Assembly: GCA_030146445.1 (NCBI GenBank)
Contig: JASLBT010000207.1
Coordinates: 1 to 15,978 of the forward strand
Origin: Segetibacter sp.
Lineage (GTDB): Bacteria > Bacteroidota > Bacteroidia > Chitinophagales > Chitinophagaceae
Direction: 5' to 3'
Length of the DNA stretch: 15,978 nucleotides
Positions within the stretch are counted from its first letter, which is position 1; every line of letters begins with the position of its first letter. Positions 7,028 through 14,859 of the stretch are shown here, one piece after another. The notes under the pieces were generated by a model that did no database searches, was not told the origin of the DNA, and worked only from the letters and a program-made list of their open reading frames with translations. Position numbers and translations under genes: made by a program.

Positions 7028-7644
7028 TCCAATTGTGACTAAAAGCACCTGTTCATGAAAGCATTGTGATAGATGGTAAAGGCATTGTTACTTCCGGTGA
7101 CCCCTAATTCTGATGAAACCCACTGCCGACGTGCCTTTGCGGGTATTTCTTAATGAAAATATAAAACCCGTTAATCATGGGTTAAATTGTAATGCTGGTA
7201 CTTCGTGTTTGATGAATGGATTTAGAATGACTTGATATTACCGCAGCGACGGTCGGCGATATACTTCCCCCACGTTTTGAGTTGTGCCTTAAACCGAAAC
7301 GGCTAATTATCAGGTCAATTCGCAGGATTTCCGGTGATCATCGTTACTTTGTTTTTCCGGTACGTTGAACGTTCGCTATTAAGTTGTTGAAAGGAGTTTG
7401 CCTGCATTTTGTAATATAGTCACAACCATAGACTCCCGAATCTCGTAACATGAAACCTTATTGCCGGTTGTTATGTCGATGATGATTTTGGCCAAAGCAA
7501 GGGGCAGGGATGTCTCCGGCAATCGGTGTGGCAATTTGAAGGTTTTTGTGTCAACGGTCTAAATCAGCAGACGGAACTTATAAAGGAACACTCGATAGTC
7601 CTGGTTAGGCTGTGAATGGGACTTACCCTTGATGCCATTGGTGA
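7028..7644. other. Long divergent intergenic region without a gene
   Basis: About 620 nt between the - strand PepSY-like promoter and the + strand acpH-like gene. I see no reading frame of plausible composition on either strand and no tRNA or riboswitch that I recognise. It contains a compound dyad at 7460-7523 and a short inverted pair AACCC/GGGTT at 7165-7183. Confidence 0.55.
7460..7523. repeat. Concentric inverted repeats in the divergent spacer
   Basis: ATTGCCGG (7460-7467) is inverted as CCGGCAAT (7516-7523). The perfect palindrome TTTGGCCAAA (7487-7496) sits exactly at their common centre (7491.5). The DNA between arms and centre is not complementary, so this looks more like spaced binding sites than one hairpin. 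Function unknown; chance is possible. Confidence 0.4.
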
Positions 7645-8277
7645 ATGGCTGGTAAAGATGTAAAAGCGTTAAAAAATATAAATTTGAATTACCTGGCACA
7701 TGCATACCTTTCTTTCGGATATCCTGAGCTCCTTGTCGGCAATATGATCAGCGATTTCGTAAAGGGTAGAAAAAAAGATGATTACCCGGCCGGGGTAAAG
7801 CAGGGAATTGTTTTACACCGGGCAATCGATGCATTTACCGACGATCATCCGGTAACCAGGCATGCAAGAACCTTTTTAAAAGCTGCTGTTGGTTTGTACA
7901 GCGGTGCTTTCGTTGATGTCGTTTACGACCACTTCCTGGCAAACGACGATAGCCAGTTTCCGGAAACATCACTGGCGACGTTCGCCGGGCATACGTACAA
8001 TACCCTGAAAATTTACGAACACTTACTTCCGTCGAACTTTAGGCTGATGCTTCCCTATATGCGTGAACAAAACTGGCTGTATAATTATCGTATGCTTAAG
8101 GGAATTGAGAATAGTTTTGCGGGGGTTGCAAGGCGTGCCAAATACCTGGATACAAGCAGGCATGTTTTTTTCTTGTTTGAAGAAAATTATGCCGAGTTAC
8201 AAAAATGTTATAATGAGTTTTTCCCGGCATTAAAAGATTTTACGGTGCAACAATTGAAAGCCTGGAACATTACCTAA
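7645..8277 (+). CDS. AcpH-like (ACP phosphodiesterase / DUF479) family protein
   Basis: A 210-residue protein of the family of acyl-carrier-protein phosphodiesterases that remove the 4'-phosphopantetheine arm from holo-ACP. Motifs: LNYLAHAYLSFGYPE (14-28), LVGNMISDFVKGRKK, GIVLHRAIDAFTDDHP with the HRxIDxFTDxH signature, and YSGAFVDVVYDHFLAND. The conserved histidines and aspartates resemble an HD-domain metal site. Homologues usually begin right at MNYLAHAYLS, so the TTG at 7684 is a serious alternative start; the ATG at 7645 adds 13 residues. The DUF2911 gene follows after 24 nt, suggesting co-transcription. In Bacteroidota the exact substrate is not established. Confidence 0.85.
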   Translation: MAGKDVKALKNINLNYLAHAYLSFGYPELLVGNMISDFVKGRKKDDYPAGVKQGIVLHRAIDAFTDDHPVTRHARTFLKAAVGLYSGAFVDVVYDHFLANDDSQFPETSLATFAGHTYNTLKIYEHLLPSNFRLMLPYMREQNWLYNYRMLKGIENSFAGVARRAKYLDTSRHVFFLFEENYAELQKCYNEFFPALKDFTVQQLKAWNIT

Positions 8278-8301
8278 TATATCGTTAAACCAACATCGGT
8301 C

Positions 8302-8859
8302 ATGAGAATTTTACTAGCCTGTATTTTTGTTTTATCTGCACAGTTATTGTCGGCCCAGCAAAAGCCCACGGATCTCGACCAAAGCCCTATGGATATGAGT
8401 TACTGGCCTGCTAATTACCCCATCTTGAAGATGCGCGGCCAGATAAATTCGGAGCCCATTGCCAGGGTGATCTACAGCAGGCCTTTAAAAAAGGGTAGAA
8501 CCATTTTTGGAAGTGAGGTCAGGTACAACGAGGTTTGGAGAATGGGCGCCAACGAAGCCACAGAAATAGAAGTTTTCAGAAACGTAAAGGTTGGAGGCAA
8601 GCGGTTGTTAAAAGGCCGTTACACAATGTTCTGTATACCCGTTCAATCAAAGTGGACGGTCATATTTAATAAAGACCTGAACACGTGGGGTAGCTTCACC
8701 TACAGACCTGAGAAGGACGCAGTGAGAGTCGAGGTTCCTGCGCACGCAAATTCGCAAACAGTAGAAGCACTCACCATGTATTTTGAAGGCTCCAGTAACA
8801 CATCAAATATGCACGTTCAATGGGATAATATGAAGGCCGCTATTCCCTTTAGCCTTTAG
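8302..8859 (+). CDS. Secreted DUF2911 domain protein
   Basis: A 185-residue protein with a signal peptide (MRILLACIFVLSAQLLSA, cut near residue 18), followed by one DUF2911 domain. Recognisable parts are IYSRPLKKGRTIFG around 57-70, EVWRMGANEATEIEVF (77-92), a central GKRLLKGRYTMFCIP, WTVIFNK and the NTWGSF/YRPEKDAVRVEVP segment. DUF2911 is a mostly beta, periplasmic family abundant in Bacteroidota with no known activity. It ends 73 nt before the asparagine synthetase gene. Confidence 0.9.
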   Translation: MRILLACIFVLSAQLLSAQQKPTDLDQSPMDMSYWPANYPILKMRGQINSEPIARVIYSRPLKKGRTIFGSEVRYNEVWRMGANEATEIEVFRNVKVGGKRLLKGRYTMFCIPVQSKWTVIFNKDLNTWGSFTYRPEKDAVRVEVPAHANSQTVEALTMYFEGSSNTSNMHVQWDNMKAAIPFSL

Positions 8860-8932
8860 CAGCTGTCAATTCATCAGGCGATCATTACTCAGCAGTGCAC
8901 CGGCTTGTATAAATCATATAACTTGTTGTCAT

Positions 8933-10798
8933 ATGTGCGGCATTGCAGGAATTATATCCACCGACCCGCGGGAAGTGAGCAATGAGCGCTTAAGAGCAAT
9001 GACGGATAAGCTCGCTCATCGCGGACCAGAAGGAGAGGGTTTTTGGATAGACGAAAGAGGAGTTGCCGGGCTGGGTCATCGCCGGCTGGCTATCATAGAC
9101 CCGGGGCCGGCGGGCAAGCAGCCAATGCACTATCTCCACAGGTACAGCATTACCTACAACGGCGAGATTTACAATTACATCGAAGTCAGGAGCGATCTTG
9201 TAAAGCAAGGTTATACATTCACCTCGGCGACCGATACGGAAGTGATACTCGCTGCATTTGATTGTTATGGCACCACCTGCCTGGACCACTTTGATGGCAT
9301 GTTTGCTTTTGCCATATGGGACCGCTTAACCAAAAAGCTGTTTTGTGCAAGGGACCGTTTTGGGGAAAAACCCTTTTATTACGTTTGTTCGAAAACTGCT
9401 TTTTTATTCGCCAGCGAAATGAAAGCCTTGTGGGCAGCCGGTATTCCTGCCCAGATGGATGAGGGCATGTTACTCAACTATCTTAGTGCAGGCGTTGTTA
9501 CCGATGCATCAAATGCGTCCAGGACTTTTTACCGGCAGATTATTGCTTTGCCGGCAGCGGCTTTCATGCAGATTGAATTCAATGACAGTACAGCAGCGGC
9601 AGGCCTGGCAATCAAACAGGAATCATATTGGAAATTAGATAAAGAGACAACTGCTGCAATAACCGCGGTTGATGCAACTAAAACGTTTTTACAACTGCTT
9701 AACATCTCTGTGCGCCGACGCTTAAGGAGCGACGTACCCAGCGGCACGAGCCTGAGTGGGGGACTTGACAGCTCATCGTTAGTTGCAGTAATCGAAAACC
9801 AGCATAGAACTTCAGTCAGCTATACTCACTCGGCTTTTTCTGCGGTGTTCCCGGGATATGAAAAGGATGAGTCCAAATACATTGATACCGTAGTAGAAGA
9901 GTTCAGCCTTCATCCTTATTCGGTTACACCTACTGCCGACGCTTTCATCAACGATTATGAGCAGCTGGTCTATCACCAGGAAGAGCCTTTCCAGTCGTCG
10001 AGCATATATGCCCAATATAAAGTTTATGAACTCGCGGCGGCCAATGGCGTTACCGTTTTGCTCGACGGGCAGGGTGCCGACGAAATTTTAGGAGGTTACC
10101 ACAGGTATTATCACTGGTATTGGCAGGAACTTCTGGCTAAAAAGGAGCTGACATTACTTTTTAAAGAGGCGGCAAAGGCAAAGCATTTAGGTGTAAAAGA
10201 ACGTTTAACACTAAGCCATTATCTCGCCGCATTAATGCCCGAAACTGCGGCAGGGCAGCTTCAGCGACGCGCAGCCTCGCGTTTAGATGGTGACCTTAAT
10301 ACTGATTTTGTAAAGGATAATCATGACAGCGGGGCATTTCAGAAACCGGTTGTCAGGAAGCTAAATGATATTCTTTATTTCAACACCATAAATGTGGGGC
10401 TGGTGGAACTGCTTCGGTATGCCGACCGGAATGCCATGGCACATTCGCGTGAAGTTCGCCTGCCCTTTCTAAATCATGAATTGGTGCAATTCATTTTTGC
10501 ATTACCTGCCAACCTGAAAATACATGATGGCTGGACCAAATGGATATTAAGACAAGCCATGGACAAACACTTGCCTGCGGCGATAACCTGGCGTAAAGAT
10601 AAAATAGGCTTTGAACCACCACAGAAACAATGGTTTCAAGACAAACGGATTTTTGACTTCCTGCACGAGCAAAAAAGAAAACTCGTTAACAAGGGAATTT
10701 TAAACCGGCATGTTCTCAACAAACCAGTGGCCGGCCGGCATGCCCATGAAGCAGCAAATTACGACTGGCGGTACCTGTGTGCCGGATCCTTTCTTTGA
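8933..10798 (+). CDS. asnB: Asparagine synthetase B (glutamine-hydrolysing)
   Basis: A 621-residue two-domain enzyme making asparagine from aspartate, ATP and glutamine. The N-terminal Ntn glutaminase domain (about 2-210) starts MCGIAGI, so Cys2 becomes the nucleophile after removal of Met; HRRLAIIDP (49-57), YNGEIYN (75-81) and ARDRFGEKPFYY follow. The synthetase domain has the PP-loop SGGLDSS at 275-281 and LDGQGADEILGGY at 377-389. It is longer than E. coli AsnB (554 residues) and closer to the ~620-630-residue asnB group that includes members in polysaccharide loci, but no polysaccharide genes are adjacent here, so a biosynthetic role is the simplest reading. The start is fixed by the need for Cys at position 2. 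Confidence 0.95.
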   Translation: MCGIAGIISTDPREVSNERLRAMTDKLAHRGPEGEGFWIDERGVAGLGHRRLAIIDPGPAGKQPMHYLHRYSITYNGEIYNYIEVRSDLVKQGYTFTSATDTEVILAAFDCYGTTCLDHFDGMFAFAIWDRLTKKLFCARDRFGEKPFYYVCSKTAFLFASEMKALWAAGIPAQMDEGMLLNYLSAGVVTDASNASRTFYRQIIALPAAAFMQIEFNDSTAAAGLAIKQESYWKLDKETTAAITAVDATKTFLQLLNISVRRRLRSDVPSGTSLSGGLDSSSLVAVIENQHRTSVSYTHSAFSAVFPGYEKDESKYIDTVVEEFSLHPYSVTPTADAFINDYEQLVYHQEEPFQSSSIYAQYKVYELAAANGVTVLLDGQGADEILGGYHRYYHWYWQELLAKKELTLLFKEAAKAKHLGVKERLTLSHYLAALMPETAAGQLQRRAASRLDGDLNTDFVKDNHDSGAFQKPVVRKLNDILYFNTINVGLVELLRYADRNAMAHSREVRLPFLNHELVQFIFALPANLKIHDGWTKWILRQAMDKHLPAAITWRKDKIGFEPPQKQWFQDKRIFDFLHEQKRKLVNKGILNRHVLNKPVAGRHAHEAANYDWRYLCAGSFL

Positions 10799-10861
10799 TA
10801 GCAGCTGCCGTCGACATATTTTGTACATCTTTGCACCCTCATTCACCATAAGCATACAACC

Positions 10862-12001
10862 ATGAAATTTGCGACGAAAGTTATACATGCAGGCACAGAA
10901 CCGGATCCATCAACGGGGGCAATTATGACCCCCATCTATCAAACATCCACCTATGTTCAAGCCGCTCCGGGTAAGCACAAAGGTTATGAATATGCGCGTT
11001 CTCAAAACCCTACGCGTAAGGCCCTTGAAGACGCACTTGCAGCGATCGAAAACGGCAAATTTGGCCTGAGCTTTAGCAGCGGTGTCGCAGCTACAGATGC
11101 GGTAATCAAATTACTTGCACCCGGCGACGAGGTAATTGCGGGCAATGACATGTATGGCGGAACCTACCGGATGTTCAGTAAGATTTTTGAAAAGTTTGGT
11201 ATTAAGTTCCACTATGTGAACATGCAGGAAGCCGATAACATCCGCAACTATATCAACGGCAACACCAAGCTCATCTGGATGGAAACTCCCACCAACCCGC
11301 TGATGAACATTGCCGATATCGAAGCCGTGGCAGGAATTGCAAAGGCACACAACATCATCCTGTGTGTGGATAATACTTTCGCTTCGCCCTACCTGCAGAA
11401 CCCATTGGATCTTGGTGCAGATATCGTGATGCACTCTGCAACCAAATACCTGGGTGGCCACAGCGATGTAATACATGGTTGCCTGATGTTAAATGATGCA
11501 GACCTGAGAGAGCGACTCTATTTTATTCAAAAAAGTTGTGGTGCTGTGCCGGGTCCGCAGGATTGCTTTTTGGTGTTGCGGGGGATAAAAACTTTGCACG
11601 TCCGTATGCAGCGGCATTGTGAGAACGGCGCTAAAATCGCCCATTTTCTCCGCAATCACCCAAAGGTTGAAAAGGTTTACTGGAACGGTTTTGAAGATCA
11701 TCCCGGCTACCAGATTGCAAGAAAACAGATGCGCGATTTTGGTGGAATGATGTCGTTCACATTGAAAGACGATAGTGTTGAAAATGTAACCCGTGTACTG
11801 TCGTCGACAAAAGTATTTGCACTGGCGGAAAGTTTGGGCGGTATTGAGTCGTTGATCAACCACCCGGCATCGATGACACATGCTTCAATCCCCAGGGAAG
11901 AGCGGATAAAAAACGGCCTGAGTGATTCATTGATCCGGCTTAGCGTAGGAATAGAAGACGCCGACGATCTCATCGACGATCTGAACCAGGCAATAGGATA
12001 A
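10862..12001 (+). CDS. Cystathionine gamma-synthase/gamma-lyase (Cys/Met metabolism PLP enzyme)
   Basis: A 379-residue fold-type I PLP enzyme of the trans-sulfuration family. Visible: YARSQNPTR (44-52, Y44 and R46 contact the neighbouring subunit's PLP phosphate), FSSGVAA, NDMYGG (Y98 stacks on PLP), VDNTFASPY with D170, SATKYLGGHSD with the Schiff-base lysine K195, the SLGGIESLINHPASMTH loop and R359 for substrate carboxylate. Length is typical. The sequence alone does not separate gamma-synthase (methionine synthesis) from gamma-lyase (cysteine from cystathionine), so no symbol is assigned. The 63-nt gap to asnB includes CATCTTTGCACC, similar to a -7 region but without a well-placed -33 box. 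No SAM riboswitch is visible. Confidence 0.93.
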   Translation: MKFATKVIHAGTEPDPSTGAIMTPIYQTSTYVQAAPGKHKGYEYARSQNPTRKALEDALAAIENGKFGLSFSSGVAATDAVIKLLAPGDEVIAGNDMYGGTYRMFSKIFEKFGIKFHYVNMQEADNIRNYINGNTKLIWMETPTNPLMNIADIEAVAGIAKAHNIILCVDNTFASPYLQNPLDLGADIVMHSATKYLGGHSDVIHGCLMLNDADLRERLYFIQKSCGAVPGPQDCFLVLRGIKTLHVRMQRHCENGAKIAHFLRNHPKVEKVYWNGFEDHPGYQIARKQMRDFGGMMSFTLKDDSVENVTRVLSSTKVFALAESLGGIESLINHPASMTHASIPREERIKNGLSDSLIRLSVGIEDADDLIDDLNQAIG

Positions 12002-12518
12002 CAATAATGAATGATGAAGTACGAATGAGAAATGATGAGTAGAAATACCAGGTAGATTCTTCGGCTGCAGTTTTTTGTAGACCAGCGGAAGTAGCTTTCC
12101 TGAACATCGTTGTCGCGTAACTGCCTTGTTGTTGGGTCAGTCTCTTCTAACGCATACTTCTATCCACCTGTAAACTCCTTGATGAGCGCTTCGTACCAAT
12201 AGCAAGCGTCAACCCATCAACGAGTGTCATGTTATTTAGTTAAGCTTTCCGTGCAGTGATCTGCTTAATAAAGATATGCGGTACAAGCCGCGCGGATGAA
12301 CCCGTTCGGACGGGAGTGCGACGCAACCGGAGCCGTTTAAGATTCCCGATGCTGGTCACCAAAAGAATCTGCAGTTCTAAACGGCTCATGAATGGTGATT
12401 GTCACGGATGGAATTGAGAGGTAAGCTTGCAATACCTGTTATCGTTTAGCAATGCTGGTTTGCATCGCAAGTCAAATTATGGAAAAGCGACATACCTGCA
12501 GATCACAAAATTTGAAGC
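12002..12518. other. 517-nt intergenic spacer with repeats and a large hairpin
   Basis: No plausible gene. Three things stand out: a degenerate ATGA-rich tract directly after the preceding stop codon (AATGATGA at 12010-12017 and 12031-12038, 21 nt apart), a CGGACGGGAGTGCGAC segment shared with the spacer before tatC, and a large stem-loop at 12330-12387. The spacer ends at the GTG of the TIGR02757 gene. Confidence 0.6.
12330..12387. repeat. Large bulged stem-loop, possible ncRNA or REP-like element
   Basis: GAGCCGTTTA (12330-12339) pairs perfectly with TAAACGGCTC (12378-12387). Directly inside, AGATTC (12340-12345) pairs with GAATCT (12365-12370), leaving a seven-base bulge GCAGTTC on the right side and a 19-nt apical loop. 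The total stem is 16 pairs. Just upstream, CCCGT (12301-12305) and ACGGG (12310-12314) form another small hairpin. No T-run follows, so it is not a standard terminator. Confidence 0.55.
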
Positions 12519-13289
12519 GTGAACAACCTAACTGAGTTTCTTAATCGCAAGGTGGCGGAGTACAACCAACCATCTTTTATCAAAGACGACCCGGTTTGTA
12601 TTCCACACTCATTTTCGAGCTTACAGGACATCGAGATCTCCGGCCTGTTTGCCGCCATCTTTGCCTGGGGAAACCGGACGACAATCATCAACAAGAGCAG
12701 GGAGCTTTTCGGGCGAATGGATAATGCGCCTTATGACTTTATCAGGAATCATGGGCCTGCAGATCTAAAGCGGCTGCTCGGTTTCAAACACCGCACGTTT
12801 AACGATACCGACCTGCTGTATTTCGTATATTTTCTAAATCATCATTATCAACACAGTATCTCTCTTGAGTCTGCGTTCACGCGAAATATGAGTGCGGCTG
12901 ACAGGGACACTACAAACATGTTGAACGGCTTTTACGCTTATTTCTTTTCCCTGCCTGATGCGCCTGCACGAACACAGAAACACATTGCCTCACCGGCAAA
13001 AAACTCAACCTGCAAACGATTGAGCATGTACCTGCGCTGGATGGTCAGGCGGGATAAGTGCGGAGTTGATTTCGGACTCTGGCGAAAGATAAAGCCTTCG
13101 CAACTGGTATGCCCGATCGACGTACATGTAGCACGGGTGGCGACCCGTTTCGGTTTGCTGCAACGTAAAATGATCGACTGGCAGGCCGCCCTTGAACTAA
13201 CAACAGAACTGCGTAAATTGGACCGGAACGATCCCGTGAAATATGACTTTGCATTATTTGCCCTCGGCGTCGTTGAAAAATTCAGCTGA
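12519..13289 (+). CDS. TIGR02757 (DUF2400) family protein, function unknown
   Basis: A 256-residue cytoplasmic protein read from a GTG that fits the family's usual N-terminus (FLNRKVAEYNQPSFI). Family-typical blocks: DDPVCIPHSF at 23-32, DIEISGLFAAIFAWGNR at 37-53, a run with many histidines around 100-112, SPAKNSTCKRLSMYLRWMVR at 158-177, CPIDVHVARVATRFGLL at 198-214 and DPVKYDFALFALGV at 238-251. The family is widespread in Bacteroidota and has no established function. Its stop overlaps the ATG of the next gene by one base, so the two are translationally coupled. The sequence just before the GTG contains AAAATTTG, a partial -7 match that would imply a very short leader. Confidence 0.9.
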   Translation: MNNLTEFLNRKVAEYNQPSFIKDDPVCIPHSFSSLQDIEISGLFAAIFAWGNRTTIINKSRELFGRMDNAPYDFIRNHGPADLKRLLGFKHRTFNDTDLLYFVYFLNHHYQHSISLESAFTRNMSAADRDTTNMLNGFYAYFFSLPDAPARTQKHIASPAKNSTCKRLSMYLRWMVRRDKCGVDFGLWRKIKPSQLVCPIDVHVARVATRFGLLQRKMIDWQAALELTTELRKLDRNDPVKYDFALFALGVVEKFS

Positions 13290-13615
13290 TGAACGAACAA
13301 GACCTGCACGAAGTTGGGGCGGCATTAAACCGGATGGAACTGGTAGCTGTTAACAAATATCTGTCTTTCGATGTATTGCTGCAAGCGCTCGAAGAACGGG
13401 TAAATGAACTCATCAACCACGACGTTCAACGCCTGGTACAAATTCTTTACCGCATGGATGTTCCGGAGAACGAACTCCGAAAAACACTCGACCGCACACA
13501 GGGTAGCAATGCCGCTGAAACCATTGCTAAAATGATGATCAGCCGGGAACTCCGGAAAATCGAAACCCGAAGAAGATTTAGTATGCCCGATGATATTACG
13601 GAGGCAGATAAATGA
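13289..13615 (+). CDS. Small helical protein of unknown function, coupled to TIGR02757 gene
   Basis: A 108-residue soluble protein starting at an ATG that overlaps the TGA of the previous gene. It has no signal peptide or membrane segment. Composition and spacing suggest mostly alpha helix: ALEERVNELINHDVQRLVQILYRMDVPENELRKTL is amphipathic, and the C-terminus (AETIAKMMISRELRKIETRRR) is basic. I do not recognise a named family, though similar short proteins occur in Chitinophagaceae. The coupling to TIGR02757 is the only functional hint. Confidence 0.75.
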   Translation: MNEQDLHEVGAALNRMELVAVNKYLSFDVLLQALEERVNELINHDVQRLVQILYRMDVPENELRKTLDRTQGSNAAETIAKMMISRELRKIETRRRFSMPDDITEADK

Positions 13616-13638
13616 TAGCGAACGTTTCATGAAACAGA

Positions 13639-13670
13639 CACATAGAACACATAAGCAAGAGCACATAGAA
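13639..13670. repeat. Degenerate CACATAGAA repeats
   Basis: CACATAGAA at 13639-13647, CACATAAG at 13648-13655 and CACATAGAA again at 13662-13670. The tract lies in the short spacer between the 108-residue unknown and the fumarylacetoacetase gene, directly upstream of the promoter of the latter. Confidence 0.5.
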
Positions 13671-13671
13671 A

Positions 13672-13701
13672 TTGCCGCCGGCCAATCTACGTCTATCTTC
13701 G
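13672..13701 (+). promoter_or_regulatory. Bacteroidota-type promoter of the fumarylacetoacetate hydrolase gene
   Basis: TTG (13672-13674), a 19-nt spacer, then TATCTTCG (13694-13701), one mismatch from TAnnTTTG. The predicted start near 13708 leaves about 12 nt of leader before the ATG at 13720. This also argues against the in-frame TTG at 13672 as a translation start, because it would be the -33 box. Confidence 0.65.
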
Positions 13702-13719
13702 CCACTAAATGACTGCCAT

Positions 13720-14736
13720 ATGAAATTGGTTACTTACCTCCGCGACGGAAATGAACAACTTGCCTTTTGTCACGAAAACTACCTTTTCGACCTCGACCTG
13801 CTACACCCCGATTTGCCAAATACTATGGGTATGTTACTGCCATATTGGGACGACCTATATCCCGTTTTGCAACAATGTAATACTGCCCTTCTTGATGGAC
13901 GTATTGGGCGCGAAAGGGGAATCTCCCTTGCTTCGGCAACGGTGTTAGCGCCTGTGCCATTTCCCTCCAGCTGCAGGGATGGGTATGCCTTTCGCGAACA
14001 CGTTGCTGCTGCACGCCGGAACCGTAAAGCTGAGATGATACCCGAGTTCGACCAGTTTCCAATCTTCTATTTCACCAATCACCACAGCATACAAGGCCCT
14101 GGCAACGTACTGCTCATGCCGGATCATTTTGAAAAGCTCGACTTCGAACTGGAGTGCGCGATCCTGATCAGCAAAACCGGCAGAAATATACCCGCCGAAC
14201 AAGCCGACGAATACATTGCAGGACTTATGATCATGAACGACCTGAGTGCACGCCGCCTGCAAATGGAAGAGATGCTGCTTAACCTTGGGCCGGCGAAGGG
14301 AAAAGATTTTGCCACGGTAATAGGTCCCTGGCTGGTGACCCTTGATGAACTCGAGCACCTGGAAATACCGGCAAAGGAAGGCCATGTGGGCAAAAGCTGG
14401 AACATGAAGATGACGTGCAAAGTGAACGGGGTTTCCGTAAGTGAAGGCAACCTCGGCGACATGGACTGGACGTTTGCGGAAATCATAGAACGTTGCTCTT
14501 ACGGCGCCACGCTTCATGCCGGCGACGTAATTGGAAGCGGCACAGTAGGCACCGGCTGCTTCCTTGAACTGAATGGCACCGGCAAGCTCAACGATCCCAA
14601 CTACCAGGAGCAGTGGCTGCAGGACGGCGACATTGTAGAAATGGAGATCGACGGCCTCGGCATTTTAAGCAATACAATGGTTCAAGAGGATACGGACTGG
14701 TCGATCCTTAAGCGGAAAAAGGGCGGGACCGATTAG
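13720..14736 (+). CDS. Fumarylacetoacetate hydrolase family protein
   Basis: A 338-residue enzyme of the FAH family, which hydrolyses fumarylacetoacetate to fumarate and acetoacetate in the last step of tyrosine/homogentisate breakdown. The metal and catalytic residues align with mouse FAH in order and spacing: D87 and H94 in RDGYAFREH (compare D126 and H133, also seven apart), E143 and E145 in ELECAIL, and D174 in MIMNDLSAR. K195 and the FATVIGPWLVT segment follow, and IGSGTVGTGC at 271-280 closes the active site. Its stop codon TAG at 14734-14736 lies inside an ATTAGCGGAT repeat that forms the left border of the following unit, so the last few residues (KRKKGGTD) may have been altered by that unit. 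The flavin reductase after the insertion is a plausible original neighbour. Confidence 0.92.
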   Translation: MKLVTYLRDGNEQLAFCHENYLFDLDLLHPDLPNTMGMLLPYWDDLYPVLQQCNTALLDGRIGRERGISLASATVLAPVPFPSSCRDGYAFREHVAAARRNRKAEMIPEFDQFPIFYFTNHHSIQGPGNVLLMPDHFEKLDFELECAILISKTGRNIPAEQADEYIAGLMIMNDLSARRLQMEEMLLNLGPAKGKDFATVIGPWLVTLDELEHLEIPAKEGHVGKSWNMKMTCKVNGVSVSEGNLGDMDWTFAEIIERCSYGATLHAGDVIGSGTVGTGCFLELNGTGKLNDPNYQEQWLQDGDIVEMEIDGLGILSNTMVQEDTDWSILKRKKGGTD

Positions 14737-14766
14737 CGGATGGCGAATTAGCGGATTACGGATTAT
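14731..14766. repeat. Left border repeat of the S23/IVP unit
   Basis: Contains ATTAGCGGATGG (14732-14743) and GCGAATTAGCGGATTACG (14743-14760). The second is inverted without mismatch at 15284-15301 and the first is inverted at 15271-15282. The repeat begins inside the last codons of the FAH gene. Confidence 0.85.
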
Positions 14767-14813
14767 CAAACGAGACCTTCGGAGCAATCCTCGGGAGCGT
14801 TTATATAGAAGTA

Positions 14814-14844
14814 TTTGTTTGCAGCCCGATCGGTTGTATATTAT
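14814..14844 (+). promoter_or_regulatory. Candidate promoter of the S23/IVP-type gene
   Basis: TTTG (14814-14817), a 19-nt spacer and TATATTAT (14837-14844), which matches TAnnTTTG at four of six fixed positions. The predicted start near 14851 lies 9 nt before the ATG at 14860. It would allow expression independent of the FAH gene. Confidence 0.45.
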
Positions 14845-14859
14845 GGAGATAAATACGCT

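Noticed and set aside
10794..10833. Promoter before the cystathionine gamma-synthase gene (TTTG ... CATCTTTGCACC)
   Set aside because: The -7 match and the only TTTG are 28 nt apart, outside the usual spacing, so I mention the similarity only in the gene entry.
10799..10861. SAM riboswitch ahead of the cystathionine gamma-synthase gene
   Set aside because: The gap is only 63 nt and shows no recognisable SAM-I or SAM-II core.
13945..14517. 190-codon open frame on the - strand inside the fumarylacetoacetase gene
   Set aside because: It is antisense to a strongly supported enzyme whose catalytic residues all lie in the + strand frame; no homology seen.
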